The notes beneath the pieces are model-generated. The model was not told the DNA's origin, ran no database searches, and worked only from the letters and a program-made list of their open reading frames with translations. A DNA stretch of 64,000 nucleotides from Pseudomonas sp. NKUCC02_KPG (lineage in GTDB: Bacteria > Pseudomonadota > Gammaproteobacteria > Pseudomonadales > Pseudomonadaceae). Location of the stretch: NCBI RefSeq assembly GCF_019345465.1, contig NZ_JAHKRC010000020.1, positions 41,808 through 105,807 on the forward strand. The letters are read 5' to 3'. A program made the translations under genes and the position numbers. Position 1 is the first letter of the stretch. Each line of letters begins with the position of its first letter. Below are positions 7,914 to 15,984 of this stretch, piece by piece.

Positions 7914-8018
7914 CTGTAGTCGCTGCCGAAGGCTGCGTGAGGTCTGCGTGAAGGCTGCGGTGAGCTCGAGACAACGGGTTGCTCCGCAACCCTTCGCAGC
8001 CTTCGGCAGCGACTACAG
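7914..8018. repeat. REP-type inverted repeat (GTAGTCGCTGCCG family)
   Basis: CTGTAGTCGCTGCCGAAGGC at 7914 pairs with its complement ending at 8018; a second small palindrome (GGGTTGCTCCGCAACCC) lies inside. It follows the phhC stop by about 20 bases and may act as the 3' end of the phhABC transcript. Confidence 0.85.
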
Positions 8019-8037
8019 GTACAGGATCAGTACAAAA

Positions 8038-9234
8038 TCAACGGGTACAAACCTGCGCAATCGCCTTGGCCAGCAGGCTCAGGCGGGTGCCGTCGACGCC
8101 GGCCATGTTGGCGCGGCCAGAACCGACCATGTAGACGCTGTGTTTCTCGCGCAACAACTGGACTTGTTCCTGAGTCAGGCCGGTGTAGGAAAACATTCCG
8201 CGTTGCTCATTGATGTGAGCGAAGTGTTCGGCCAGCCCGAATGGCGCCAGTGCTTCCACAAGCCCGCTGCGCAAGTGCGCGATGCGGCTGCGCATGGCTT
8301 CCACTTCGTCGATCCACAGGTTTTTAAGCGCTGCATCGCCGAGGATGGTTGCGACCACCGCCGCACCATGATCCGGCGGGTTGGACCACAGGTTGCGCGC
8401 CAGGTAGGCCAGCTGGCTGCGGATATCCGTCAGCTTTTCGGCATCATTGGCACACACGATCAAGGCGCCAACCCGCTCGCGGTACAGGCCGAAGTTCTTC
8501 GAGCATGAACTGGTGATCAGCACTTCCGGCAATTCGCTGACGAACAGGCGAGTTGACCAGGCATCTTCCTGCAGGCCGTCACCGAAGCCCTGGTAAGCGA
8601 AGTCGATCAGCGGCAGCAGTTCGCGACGGCGTACCACCTCCAGCACCTGCAGCCAGTCAGCCTGGGACAGGTCGAAACCGGTCGGGTTGTGGCAGCAGGC
8701 GTGAAGCAGAACCACATCGCCTTTTGGCGCGTGTTCCAGTGCCTGAAGCATCGCCGCGACGTTGAGCTTGTTGTCGCGGCCCACATACGGGTAGTGGCTG
8801 ATCTTCAGCCCGGCAGCGGCAAAGATGGTTTCATGGATCGGCCATGTCGGATCGCTCAGCCAGATGCCCCGGCCCGGCAGGCATTGCGCGATAAAGTCGG
8901 CGCTCAGGCGCAGCGCGCCGGTGCCGCCCGGGGTTTGGGTGGCTCCCGCACGTTTGCCCGCCAGCAGCGGCGAACCCTCACCCAGTACCAGCTCGCTGAT
9001 CAATTGCCCAAAACGGCTGTCGCCATGACCGCCGATATAGGTTTTGGTCAGTTGCTGGTCGACCAGGCGCTGTTCGGCTTTCTTGACCGACTGCAAGATC
9101 GGCGTCAGGCCATTGGCGTCCTTGTAGACGCCCACGCCCAGGTCGAACTTGTCCGGGTTGCTGTCTTGCTTATAGGCGTCCATCAAACCGAGAATCGGGT
9201 CGCCCGGTACCCGACCTATGGCGTCGAAGTGCAT
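8038..9234 (-). CDS. phhC: Aromatic-amino-acid aminotransferase PhhC
   Basis: A 398-residue class I PLP-dependent aminotransferase of the TyrB/AspC type. The PLP-binding lysine is K246 in SSCSKNFGLYRERVG, and the substrate/cofactor motifs TPGGTGALR, HACCHNPTGFD and DFAYQGFGDG are present. In this operon it transaminates tyrosine (made by PhhA) to 4-hydroxyphenylpyruvate, feeding homogentisate breakdown. Its ATG overlaps the phhB stop by one base (TAATG), so the two are translationally coupled. Confidence 0.95.
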   Translation of the reverse strand: MHFDAIGRVPGDPILGLMDAYKQDSNPDKFDLGVGVYKDANGLTPILQSVKKAEQRLVDQQLTKTYIGGHGDSRFGQLISELVLGEGSPLLAGKRAGATQTPGGTGALRLSADFIAQCLPGRGIWLSDPTWPIHETIFAAAGLKISHYPYVGRDNKLNVAAMLQALEHAPKGDVVLLHACCHNPTGFDLSQADWLQVLEVVRRRELLPLIDFAYQGFGDGLQEDAWSTRLFVSELPEVLITSSCSKNFGLYRERVGALIVCANDAEKLTDIRSQLAYLARNLWSNPPDHGAAVVATILGDAALKNLWIDEVEAMRSRIAHLRSGLVEALAPFGLAEHFAHINEQRGMFSYTGLTQEQVQLLREKHSVYMVGSGRANMAGVDGTRLSLLAKAIAQVCTR

Positions 9235-9590
9235 TATTTGCGGCCTTCAGCGGTTTTGGCGACTTCGTCAGTGCGTGCGGCCATGATGAAATCGTTGCGG
9301 TGCAGGCCCTTGATCGAGTGGCTCCACCAGGTCACGGTCACCGAGCCCCACTCGGTCAGCAGGCCAGGGTGATGGCCTTCGGCTTCTGCGATTTCGCCCA
9401 CGGCATTGGTGAAGGCCAGTGCGAACTTGAAGTTCTTGAACAGAAAGACCTTTTCCAGCTGCATGATGCCGTCGCGAACTTCGATGTTCCAATCCGGAAT
9501 TTGCTTGATCAGTACCGGCAGTTCTTCGTCGCTGACCTGTGGAGCATCGGCGCGGCAGGCTTCGCAGTGGGCTTGGTTCAGTGCGTTCAT
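9234..9590 (-). CDS. phhB: Pterin-4a-carbinolamine dehydratase PhhB
   Basis: A 118-residue dehydratase that regenerates the tetrahydrobiopterin-type cofactor used by PhhA and also supports phhA expression in P. aeruginosa. The active-site signature is visible: AEAEGHHPGLLTEWG with H73-H74-P75 and a third His in TWWSH (H91). The 118-residue length equals that of P. aeruginosa PhhB. It is the middle gene of phhA-phhB-phhC, 45 bases downstream of phhA. Confidence 0.96.
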   Translation of the reverse strand: MNALNQAHCEACRADAPQVSDEELPVLIKQIPDWNIEVRDGIMQLEKVFLFKNFKFALAFTNAVGEIAEAEGHHPGLLTEWGSVTVTWWSHSIKGLHRNDFIMAARTDEVAKTAEGRK

Positions 9591-9635
9591 GGTGGATTCC
9601 TGAATTCAGTTTTTATTGATATGTAAAAAGACGTG

Positions 9636-10427
9636 TTATGCCGCTTTCGGTTTAGGCGCAAATTTGGGCGCATGCAGGCCCATTGTCATGCCTTTTTCGA
9701 CCATGCCCATGATGTCTTCGTGGGCCAGATCAAACAGACGCTTCAAGTCCGGCAGGACAAAATACAGCGGCTGCAAAATATCGATGCGATACGGCGTGCG
9801 CATGGCTTCCAGCGGATCGAAGGCCTGATGTTCCGGTTCTGACGACAGGCTGTAAACCGTTTCTTTGGGCGACGAAAGAATCCCGCCGCCATAAATGCGT
9901 TTGCCTTCCGGGGTGTCCACCAGGCCAAACTCGATGGTCATCCAGTACAGGCGGGCCAGATACACCCGTTGTTCCTTGCTCGCTTGCAGCCCCAGCTTGC
10001 CGTAGGTGTGGGTGAATTCGGCAAACCACGGGTTGGTGAGCAGCGGGCAGTGGCCGAAAATCTCGTGGAAAATGTCTGGCTCTTGCAGGTAATCCAGCTC
10101 TTCAGGGGTGCGAATGAAGGTCGCTACCGGGAACTGCTTATTGGCCAGCAATTCAAAGAAGGTCTGGAAGGGGATCAGTGCGGGAACGCGGGCAACTTGC
10201 CAGCCAGTGGTGGCACCCAGTACCTGATTGATTTCGCTCAGTTGCGGGATGCGATCGTGGGGCAGGCCCAGCTTTTCGATGCCTTGCATGTACTCTGGGC
10301 AGGCGCGGCCTTCCAGCAGTTTGAGCTGACGGGTGATCAGCGTATTCCACACCGCGTGTTCGGCAGGTGTGTAGTCGATAAAGCCATTGGCATCCGGCTC
10401 ACGGGCGACGTATTTCGTTTGCTTCAT
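9636..10427 (-). CDS. phhA: Phenylalanine 4-monooxygenase PhhA
   Basis: A 263-residue iron- and pterin-dependent hydroxylase that converts phenylalanine to tyrosine. The facial triad of Fe(II) ligands is seen as H121 and H126 (HEIFGHCP) and E166 (TIEFGLV), the numbers used for bacterial enzymes. It has only the catalytic domain, without the N-terminal regulatory domain of animal enzymes. First gene of phhABC; a -24/-12-like element and a PhhR-type palindrome lie upstream. Confidence 0.97.
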   Translation of the reverse strand: MKQTKYVAREPDANGFIDYTPAEHAVWNTLITRQLKLLEGRACPEYMQGIEKLGLPHDRIPQLSEINQVLGATTGWQVARVPALIPFQTFFELLANKQFPVATFIRTPEELDYLQEPDIFHEIFGHCPLLTNPWFAEFTHTYGKLGLQASKEQRVYLARLYWMTIEFGLVDTPEGKRIYGGGILSSPKETVYSLSSEPEHQAFDPLEAMRTPYRIDILQPLYFVLPDLKRLFDLAHEDIMGMVEKGMTMGLHAPKFAPKPKAA

Positions 10428-10475
10428 GGGGCTCTCCGCAAGGAAATCGTTTTTATTATTCGGTGTTGTTGCGAT

Positions 10476-10494
10476 GCCTTAGTGATACCCCAAG
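10476..10494 (-). promoter_or_regulatory. Possible RpoN (-24/-12) promoter of phhA
   Basis: On the minus strand CTTGGGGTATCACTAAGGCA contains GG-N10-GC, the RpoN spacing. The match to TGGCAC-N5-TTGC outside these four bases is poor. phhA of P. aeruginosa has been reported to need RpoN, which favours the call, but the site is degenerate. Confidence 0.45.
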
Positions 10495-10550
10495 TGATTG
10501 CTCCGTGCAGCTAGCCTAAAGCCAGTAATGCTGGGATGATGGCGATTATT

Positions 10551-10568
10551 CGTAAAGTATTCGTTACG
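10551..10568. promoter_or_regulatory. Candidate PhhR (TyrR-type) operator
   Basis: CGTAAA-GTATTC-GTTACG resembles the TyrR/PhhR box TGTAAA-N6-TTTACA (9 of the 12 fixed bases). It lies about 60 bases upstream of the proposed phhA -24/-12 element, a normal place for an enhancer-type activator site, in the region shared with divergent phhR. Confidence 0.5.
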
Positions 10569-10667
10569 ATGTGAGGGTTTGGCTGTCATTGCTCAGTTTT
10601 AAACAGCGCAACTGTCACAAAATCGTGACGATGAAATGCCTGCCAGCGCATTAAATATCCCCAAATG

Positions 10668-10751
10668 TGGGAGCGGGCTTGTTCGCGATTGCAGCCATGA
10701 GGTGTACCCGCCAGATCGCGGTGCCTGAATCGCGAGCAAGCCCGCTCCCAC
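10668..10751. repeat. REP-type inverted repeat (GTGGGAGCGGGC family)
   Basis: GTGGGAGCGGGCTTGTTCGC at the left end pairs with its near-complement ending CCGCTCCCAC at 10751. Same family as the copies at 26371, 33016, 35727, 45050 and the truncated one near 63918. It lies just before the phhR start. Confidence 0.9.
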
Positions 10752-10789
10752 CTTTGATCTTCATTTTCAGGAACTGCCGAGCCATCCCC

Positions 10790-12346
10790 ATGCGTATCAA
10801 AGTCCACTGCCAAAACCGGATTGGCATCCTTCGCGACATCCTTAACCTGTTGGTCGCCTACGGCATCAACGTGAAGCGGGGGGAGGTCGGGGGCGATCAG
10901 GGCAACGCGATTTATCTGTACTGCCCCAATCTGATCAACCTGCAGTTCCAGGCCCTGCGTCCGAAGTTTGAAACCATCGCCGGAGTGTTCGGAGTCAAGC
11001 GCGTAGGTTTGATGCCCAGTGAGCGCAGGCATATGGAGCTCAATGCCTTGCTCGGGGCCCTGGAGTTTCCGGTGCTGTCCATTGACATGGGAGGCTGCAT
11101 CGTCGCCGCCAACCGTGCGGCTGCGCAGTTGCTGGGGGTACGGGTCGACGAGGTGCCGGGCATTTCCCTGTCCCGTTATGCCGAAGACTTCGACCTGCCC
11201 GAGCTGGTGCGGGTCAACAAGTCGCGGATCAACGGCTTGCGGGTCAAGATCAAGGGGCTTGTGTACCTGGCTGACATTGCACCCTTGCAACTGGAGCACG
11301 ATGAAAGCGAAGCGATGGCCGGTGCCGTCTTGACCCTGCACCGTGCCGACCGCGTGGGCGAGCAAATCTACAACGTGCGCAAACAGGAGTTGCGAGGCTT
11401 CGACAGTATTTTCCAAAGCTCCAAGGTCATGGCTGCCGTGGTGCGTGAAGCCCGGCGCATGGCGCCACTGGACGCGCCTCTCTTGATAGAAGGCGAAACC
11501 GGCACCGGCAAAGAACTGCTGGCGCGCGCCTGCCACCTGGCCAGCCCCCGTGGGCAGTCGCCACTGATGGCGCTCAACTGTGCCGGGCTGCCCGAGTCGA
11601 TGGCTGAAACCGAGCTGTTCGGGTATGGGCCGGGGGCTTTTGAAGGCGCACGGGCCGAAGGCAAGCTCGGCCTGCTTGAGCTGACAGCAGGCGGTACGTT
11701 GTTTCTTGATGGTGTAGGCGAAATGAGTCCGCGCTTGCAGGTCAAACTGCTGCGCTTTTTGCAGGATGGCTGCTTTCGGCGTGTGGGCAGTGATGAAGAG
11801 GTGTATCTGGATGTGCGGGTAATGTGCGCCACCCAGGTCGACCTGTCCGAGCTGTGCGCCCGCGGGGAGTTTCGCCAGGACCTCTACCACCGGCTCAACG
11901 TGCTGTCCCTGCATATTCCGCCGCTGCGCGATTGCCTTGACGGGCTGGAGCCTCTGGTCGAGCACTTCCTGGATCAGGCCAGCCGGCAGATCGGTTGTTC
12001 GCTGCCGCGTCTGGCGCCTGCCGCAATGGACCGCTTGAGCCACTACCACTGGCCCGGCAATGTGCGTCAATTGGAGAACGTGCTGTTCCAGGCGCTTTCG
12101 CTGTGTGATGGCGGCGTGGTCAAGGCCGAGCATATTCGCCTGCCGGACTACGGCGTGCGCCAGCCGCTGGGCGAGTTCTCGCTGGAAGGCGGGTTGGACC
12201 ACATTGTCGGCCGTTTCGAAAAGGCGGTGCTGGAGCAACTGTATTCCGAGCACCCCAGCAGCCGATTGCTGGGCAAGCGACTGGGGGTTTCCCACACCAC
12301 CATCGCCAACAAGCTGCGTGAGTACGACATCATCAAGCCGGGCTAG
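10790..12346 (+). CDS. phhR: Transcriptional regulator PhhR (TyrR family)
   Basis: A 518-residue regulator of aromatic amino acid catabolism. Domain order: ACT-like ligand domain (1-75), PAS-like domain (about 80-185), AAA+ domain (205-430, Walker A GETGTGKE at 235-242) and a C-terminal helix-turn-helix (LLGKRLGVSHTTIANKLREY). The loop that contacts sigma-54 in enhancer-binding proteins (GAFTGA) reads GAFEGA at 282-287, a divergence expected in TyrR-like proteins. I chose the ATG at 10790 (MRIKVHCQNRIGILRDIL), which gives the usual PhhR length; upstream in-frame codons run through the REP element. It is divergent from phhABC. Confidence 0.95.
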   Translation: MRIKVHCQNRIGILRDILNLLVAYGINVKRGEVGGDQGNAIYLYCPNLINLQFQALRPKFETIAGVFGVKRVGLMPSERRHMELNALLGALEFPVLSIDMGGCIVAANRAAAQLLGVRVDEVPGISLSRYAEDFDLPELVRVNKSRINGLRVKIKGLVYLADIAPLQLEHDESEAMAGAVLTLHRADRVGEQIYNVRKQELRGFDSIFQSSKVMAAVVREARRMAPLDAPLLIEGETGTGKELLARACHLASPRGQSPLMALNCAGLPESMAETELFGYGPGAFEGARAEGKLGLLELTAGGTLFLDGVGEMSPRLQVKLLRFLQDGCFRRVGSDEEVYLDVRVMCATQVDLSELCARGEFRQDLYHRLNVLSLHIPPLRDCLDGLEPLVEHFLDQASRQIGCSLPRLAPAAMDRLSHYHWPGNVRQLENVLFQALSLCDGGVVKAEHIRLPDYGVRQPLGEFSLEGGLDHIVGRFEKAVLEQLYSEHPSSRLLGKRLGVSHTTIANKLREYDIIKPG

Positions 12347-12380
12347 CGTGTGAGGTGTCGCCCTGGGGAGTGCTCGGCAA

Positions 12381-14960
12381 CTAGCCCTTGAAGCTTCCCG
12401 CCACGCCCTTTGCCTGATCCAGCCAGCCCCTGGTTGGCTCAGCCTGGGGCGTTTGTGTTTGCAGCGCTTGTTCCAGCAGGTTGTTGGCTTTAAGTGCTTG
12501 CGCGGCCTTGAGGATCGAAATCAAATTATCCGTAGTGGCGGTTTTTTCGGTCAATGCAGGTGGCACGGGCAGCGCCTGGGCCGCTTTCACTGCGTCGCCG
12601 GTGTTTTTGGTAAAGGCGCATACGGTTTCTATGTTTTCGATCATCGGCAGTGACAGGCGGGTCACGGTGTCAAACGCACTGATAAACGGGAACTCCACCT
12701 TGCCGCGAAGCACCGGGGTGCCCAGGCTTGGCAGAATCAGCCCCACCAGATAACGCGGGTTCTGGCGCCTGATCGTCAGGCCGACACTGGCCACCGCCAG
12801 GGCCACGCCCACCACACGCCCAACGTTCACCAGCAGCGACAGTTCGTTGTTGGATTGAGTGTCGAAGAAGATCCCGCGGTACCGAAAGTAGTCGCTAAAC
12901 ACCTCCCGCTCGTTCAAGGCCGCGTTCATGAACCAGGCGCGGGAATCATGCACATGCTCGTCAAACAGGCCCACGATCGCCCAGGCTTTGTCGTTCACCG
13001 GCTTGCCGTTGGCGCCGAACAGCAGGGCGTAATTTTCTTCACCGGCCTGGCGCAGCTTGGCATAGTGCTCGGCCTCATCCTGGCCGTTGGTCATATACAC
13101 CAGCCCGCCCACCAGGGTGTTGGCGAGGGTGCCAAAGCTGATCATCTCGCTCAAGGTCAGGTTCCACTCCGGCACGTAGTCGCGCCGAAAGTCGGCCATG
13201 GCGTTGCTCAACTGGCGGTAATCCAGGTTGGGCTCGAACACTTTGCTGGTGTTGAACGAGGCGGCAGGTTGGGTGCCGGTGCGCTTTTCATAAGCCTCTT
13301 TTGTGGCTTGATGTTTTTTTTGCGACGCCCGCTCGGCGTCTGACCAGACCGGTGCTTTAGAGCCGGCGCGCAGGGCGGCATCTTCTTCGAGCTGCATGGC
13401 GTGCAGGGCCTCGAACGCGTCGACTTCGTCGCCGTTCATATCGCTCGTGGGGCCGTTTTGCAGCACCCGCCGATTGAGACTCGTCCACTTGATCCAGTTC
13501 ATGGCGTAACGGCTGATGCGCCAACCGGTAATCACCCCGGCCTCGCGGGCCATGACCTCTTCCAGCGGGCCGTTGTCCATATTGTCGAGCCAGGTGTTGA
13601 AACGTTCGATCAGGGTGGGGTCGACGTCGTATTCTCGGGCTGTTGATCCGGCCATAACTAACCACGGCCATCGTACTTCCAACTCAGCGCCTAGTGCCGA
13701 CTGCGGGGCCTGCAATGGCGCCCCAACCTTGTACGCCTCGCTGTACATATGATGCAGGGCAATTTGCGATAACACCTCATGGCCACCTGCTGCAGCTTTG
13801 CCCTGATCGCCGGGCGGGTAGCCGCCGCCAACGTCGGAGTGCATGCCGGGGTAGATATATTCCGTGGTGCCGTTGCGATAGGTGGACAGGCAGTTCGGGT
13901 CATCCGGATCGGCCTGGCGCCGGATCGAGTCCAGGGGAAAGCAACTGCGCTGCTCGTGGGCTGCCACCATATGCACGCAGCGCTCCAGAAATTCTTCGGA
14001 GTCGGACAGGCGCAGGGTGCCGTCGGCCCAGCCCATGTGGCCTGCGGCAAATGGCGCCAGATAGGGGATACCCACTGAGGCCACGGTATCGAACAGCCCC
14101 ATAAACACAATCTTGATCGGCAGCCCGGCAAACAGGTAGCAGGTGGTGCCTTCCACTTCGACCTTGGTCAGGGCTTCCAGCCAGTTGGCAAATGCCCGCG
14201 CCTGGGCGGCGCCCCGTGAAAAGCCGTACACGAACAGGCGTATGGCCTTGATGGTCGGGATGGTCTTGCCGGCATGAGCGGCGTCGATCTGGGCTTTGAG
14301 TTCGGCCAGGGGCTGGGCCAACACTTCCTTGCGGCGGGTATAGCTGTTTTTGAAGACCGAAGCTGCGAGCATATCTTCGGTGAGACTGGTGCCCATTTTT
14401 TGTACCAGAGCGTAGCTTTCCGACATGGTCGGCGGCTTTTGATGGCACGCTTTTTTCAGCGCATCTATCAAACGGGTCAGCCCCCAGTTGATCCGGTTCT
14501 CTCCGCCTGTCGACATCGTCAAACCTTGGCTATCTGGTTTGAATTCGCCTATTTCCTTGAACTCGGTGCCAACGCCTTGCATGTAATAGGCATAGAAGCC
14601 TTCATTCTCAGACGTTTCCTTGTCATCCCTGCCTAAACTTGCGTGATACAGGCGTGCCACATTGGTAGTGGTCGAAGGCAAAGCCAGGCTGTCTGTTGGT
14701 TCATGGTTGTTGGTGCCGTCAAAGCAAAGGGTGATCGTCACGATTTGCATACAGGGCCGGCCCGCGTAAGCCCATCCGGCTGCATGAGCAGCGTCCATTG
14801 CTTGTTGTTCGAACGGGTCGAAGGCTTGCTGTTGCTTTCGATAATTGAAAAGCACATCTCCCGGTGTTTGGGGTAAAAGCCCGCCCATTTTGAAGTCGGG
14901 GGTCAGGCTGAGAAATTCGCCAGTGGATCTTTTAGGGCGCGGCGTCATGGTTTCGGACAT
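12381..14960 (-). CDS. DUF2235 phospholipase, probable type VI secretion effector (Tle1-like)
   Basis: An 859-residue protein with an alpha/beta-hydrolase DUF2235 domain. The lipase nucleophile elbow GFSRG is at 246-250 (Ser248), with a likely Asp at 291 (GLFDTVASVG) and His at 374 (PGMHSDVGGGY); CFDGTNN at 79-85 is typical of the family. A hydrophobic stretch lies near residues 700-735. Tle1-type proteins are injected by type VI secretion and attack membrane phospholipids of rivals. No vgrG, hcp or PAAR gene is next to it, so it is an orphan. It overlaps the upstream lipoprotein gene by 16 bases and would be made from the same transcript. Confidence 0.85.
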   Translation of the reverse strand: MSETMTPRPKRSTGEFLSLTPDFKMGGLLPQTPGDVLFNYRKQQQAFDPFEQQAMDAAHAAGWAYAGRPCMQIVTITLCFDGTNNHEPTDSLALPSTTTNVARLYHASLGRDDKETSENEGFYAYYMQGVGTEFKEIGEFKPDSQGLTMSTGGENRINWGLTRLIDALKKACHQKPPTMSESYALVQKMGTSLTEDMLAASVFKNSYTRRKEVLAQPLAELKAQIDAAHAGKTIPTIKAIRLFVYGFSRGAAQARAFANWLEALTKVEVEGTTCYLFAGLPIKIVFMGLFDTVASVGIPYLAPFAAGHMGWADGTLRLSDSEEFLERCVHMVAAHEQRSCFPLDSIRRQADPDDPNCLSTYRNGTTEYIYPGMHSDVGGGYPPGDQGKAAAGGHEVLSQIALHHMYSEAYKVGAPLQAPQSALGAELEVRWPWLVMAGSTAREYDVDPTLIERFNTWLDNMDNGPLEEVMAREAGVITGWRISRYAMNWIKWTSLNRRVLQNGPTSDMNGDEVDAFEALHAMQLEEDAALRAGSKAPVWSDAERASQKKHQATKEAYEKRTGTQPAASFNTSKVFEPNLDYRQLSNAMADFRRDYVPEWNLTLSEMISFGTLANTLVGGLVYMTNGQDEAEHYAKLRQAGEENYALLFGANGKPVNDKAWAIVGLFDEHVHDSRAWFMNAALNEREVFSDYFRYRGIFFDTQSNNELSLLVNVGRVVGVALAVASVGLTIRRQNPRYLVGLILPSLGTPVLRGKVEFPFISAFDTVTRLSLPMIENIETVCAFTKNTGDAVKAAQALPVPPALTEKTATTDNLISILKAAQALKANNLLEQALQTQTPQAEPTRGWLDQAKGVAGSFKG

Positions 14961-15478
14961 GTGGCAGGCTCCTGCATTTTTTGAGGGTAATGAAACGGAT
15001 AATCCGGCAGGCCGGGATAGGTCGCTCCAGCCGATACCGCGACCTGGTTACACGGCAAGAAATGCACGTTCACAAGTCCCAGATCTTCATACGGCGCAAC
15101 AGCGGCAACAGCGCGATGGCGGGTGTAGTGGGTTTCGTGCTCATCCATACGTTTTCGCCACCCATCAGAAAACATCGGCTCAGGCCATCTTCCGTAGGCA
15201 TACGGATCAGGGTCTTTTTCCCACTCGACCACTACGGTCAAGCCGGGGTGCCATTTCACGGGAAGCGTGGCGCAGCAGTTCTGTTTGCCGCCGCCGCCAT
15301 AGGGGCTGATGTTGGGCCCGCCATTGCCATTGACCGAAAACCGGTTAATCGCCGCCGAGGTATGGCTATAACCCTCGATTGGCGCGCCCAGTCGGTCAGG
15401 CAGGGAGTCGGCACAGCCCTGTAGCGCAATCCCGGCGATAAACATCACCAGCAGTGAGCGAGTCATGGTTTCGGACAT
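14945..15478 (-). CDS. DUF3304-type lipoprotein, probable effector immunity protein (copy 2)
   Basis: A predicted lipoprotein of 177 residues if it starts at 15478 (MSETMTRSLL...) or 173 from the second Met at 15466. Lipobox IALQGCADS is followed by a mature domain nearly identical to the next gene upstream. Its first five codons are the same as those of the DUF2235 effector (MSETMT), and its 3' end overlaps the effector start by 16 bases, with the ribosome-binding site AGGAG inside the coding region. A periplasm-facing lipoprotein beside a phospholipase effector fits an immunity role, but this is inferred from position. Confidence 0.75.
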   Translation of the reverse strand: MSETMTRSLLVMFIAGIALQGCADSLPDRLGAPIEGYSHTSAAINRFSVNGNGGPNISPYGGGGKQNCCATLPVKWHPGLTVVVEWEKDPDPYAYGRWPEPMFSDGWRKRMDEHETHYTRHRAVAAVAPYEDLGLVNVHFLPCNQVAVSAGATYPGLPDYPFHYPQKMQEPATCPKP

Positions 15479-15984
15479 GTGGCAGGCTCCTGCATTTTTT
15501 GAGGGTAATGAAACGGATAATCCGGCCGGCCGGGATAGGTCGCTCCAGCTGATACCGCAACTTGGTTACATGGTAAGAAATGCACGTTTACAAGCCCCAA
15601 CTCTTCATACGGCGCCACTGCTACAACGGCGCGATGGCGTGTGTATTGAGCTTCGTGCTCTTGAGCGGCCTTGGACCAGGCATCGGAATACCGGGGCTTG
15701 GGCCAGTCGGCATACGCATGCGGATCAGGGTCTTTCTCCCACTCGACCACCACGGTCAAGCCGGGGTGCCATTTCACGGGAAGCGTGGCGCAGCAGTTCT
15801 GTTTGGCGCCGCCGCCATAGGGGCTGATGTTGGGTCCGCCATTGCCATTCACGGAAAACCGGTTGATCGCCGCCGAGGTATGGCTATAGCCCTCGATTGG
15901 CGCGCCCAGTCGGTCAGGCAAGGCGTCGGCACAGCCCTGTAGCAAGAGGGCGCTGATTGATATCAAAAGATGCAAGCGGTTCAT
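15463..15984 (-). CDS. DUF3304-type lipoprotein, probable effector immunity protein (copy 1)
   Basis: A 173-residue predicted lipoprotein (MNRLHLLISISALLLQGCAD, lipobox LLQGC). It is a tandem paralogue of the gene at 14945-15478: the mature proteins are almost identical except for a block around residues 87-112 (HAYADWPKPRYSDAW against YAYGRWPEPMFSDGW) and the signal peptide. The start is the ATG giving a normal signal peptide; upstream in-frame sequence adds a non-secretory stretch. It is the first gene of the three-gene overlapping set ending in the effector. Confidence 0.75.
   Translation of the reverse strand: MNRLHLLISISALLLQGCADALPDRLGAPIEGYSHTSAAINRFSVNGNGGPNISPYGGGAKQNCCATLPVKWHPGLTVVVEWEKDPDPHAYADWPKPRYSDAWSKAAQEHEAQYTRHRAVVAVAPYEELGLVNVHFLPCNQVAVSAGATYPGRPDYPFHYPQKMQEPATCPKP

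Noticed and set aside
10586..12295. 569-codon minus-strand frame opposite phhR
   Set aside because: phhR has the full domain set on the plus strand; the antisense product is low-complexity and His/Gln-rich.
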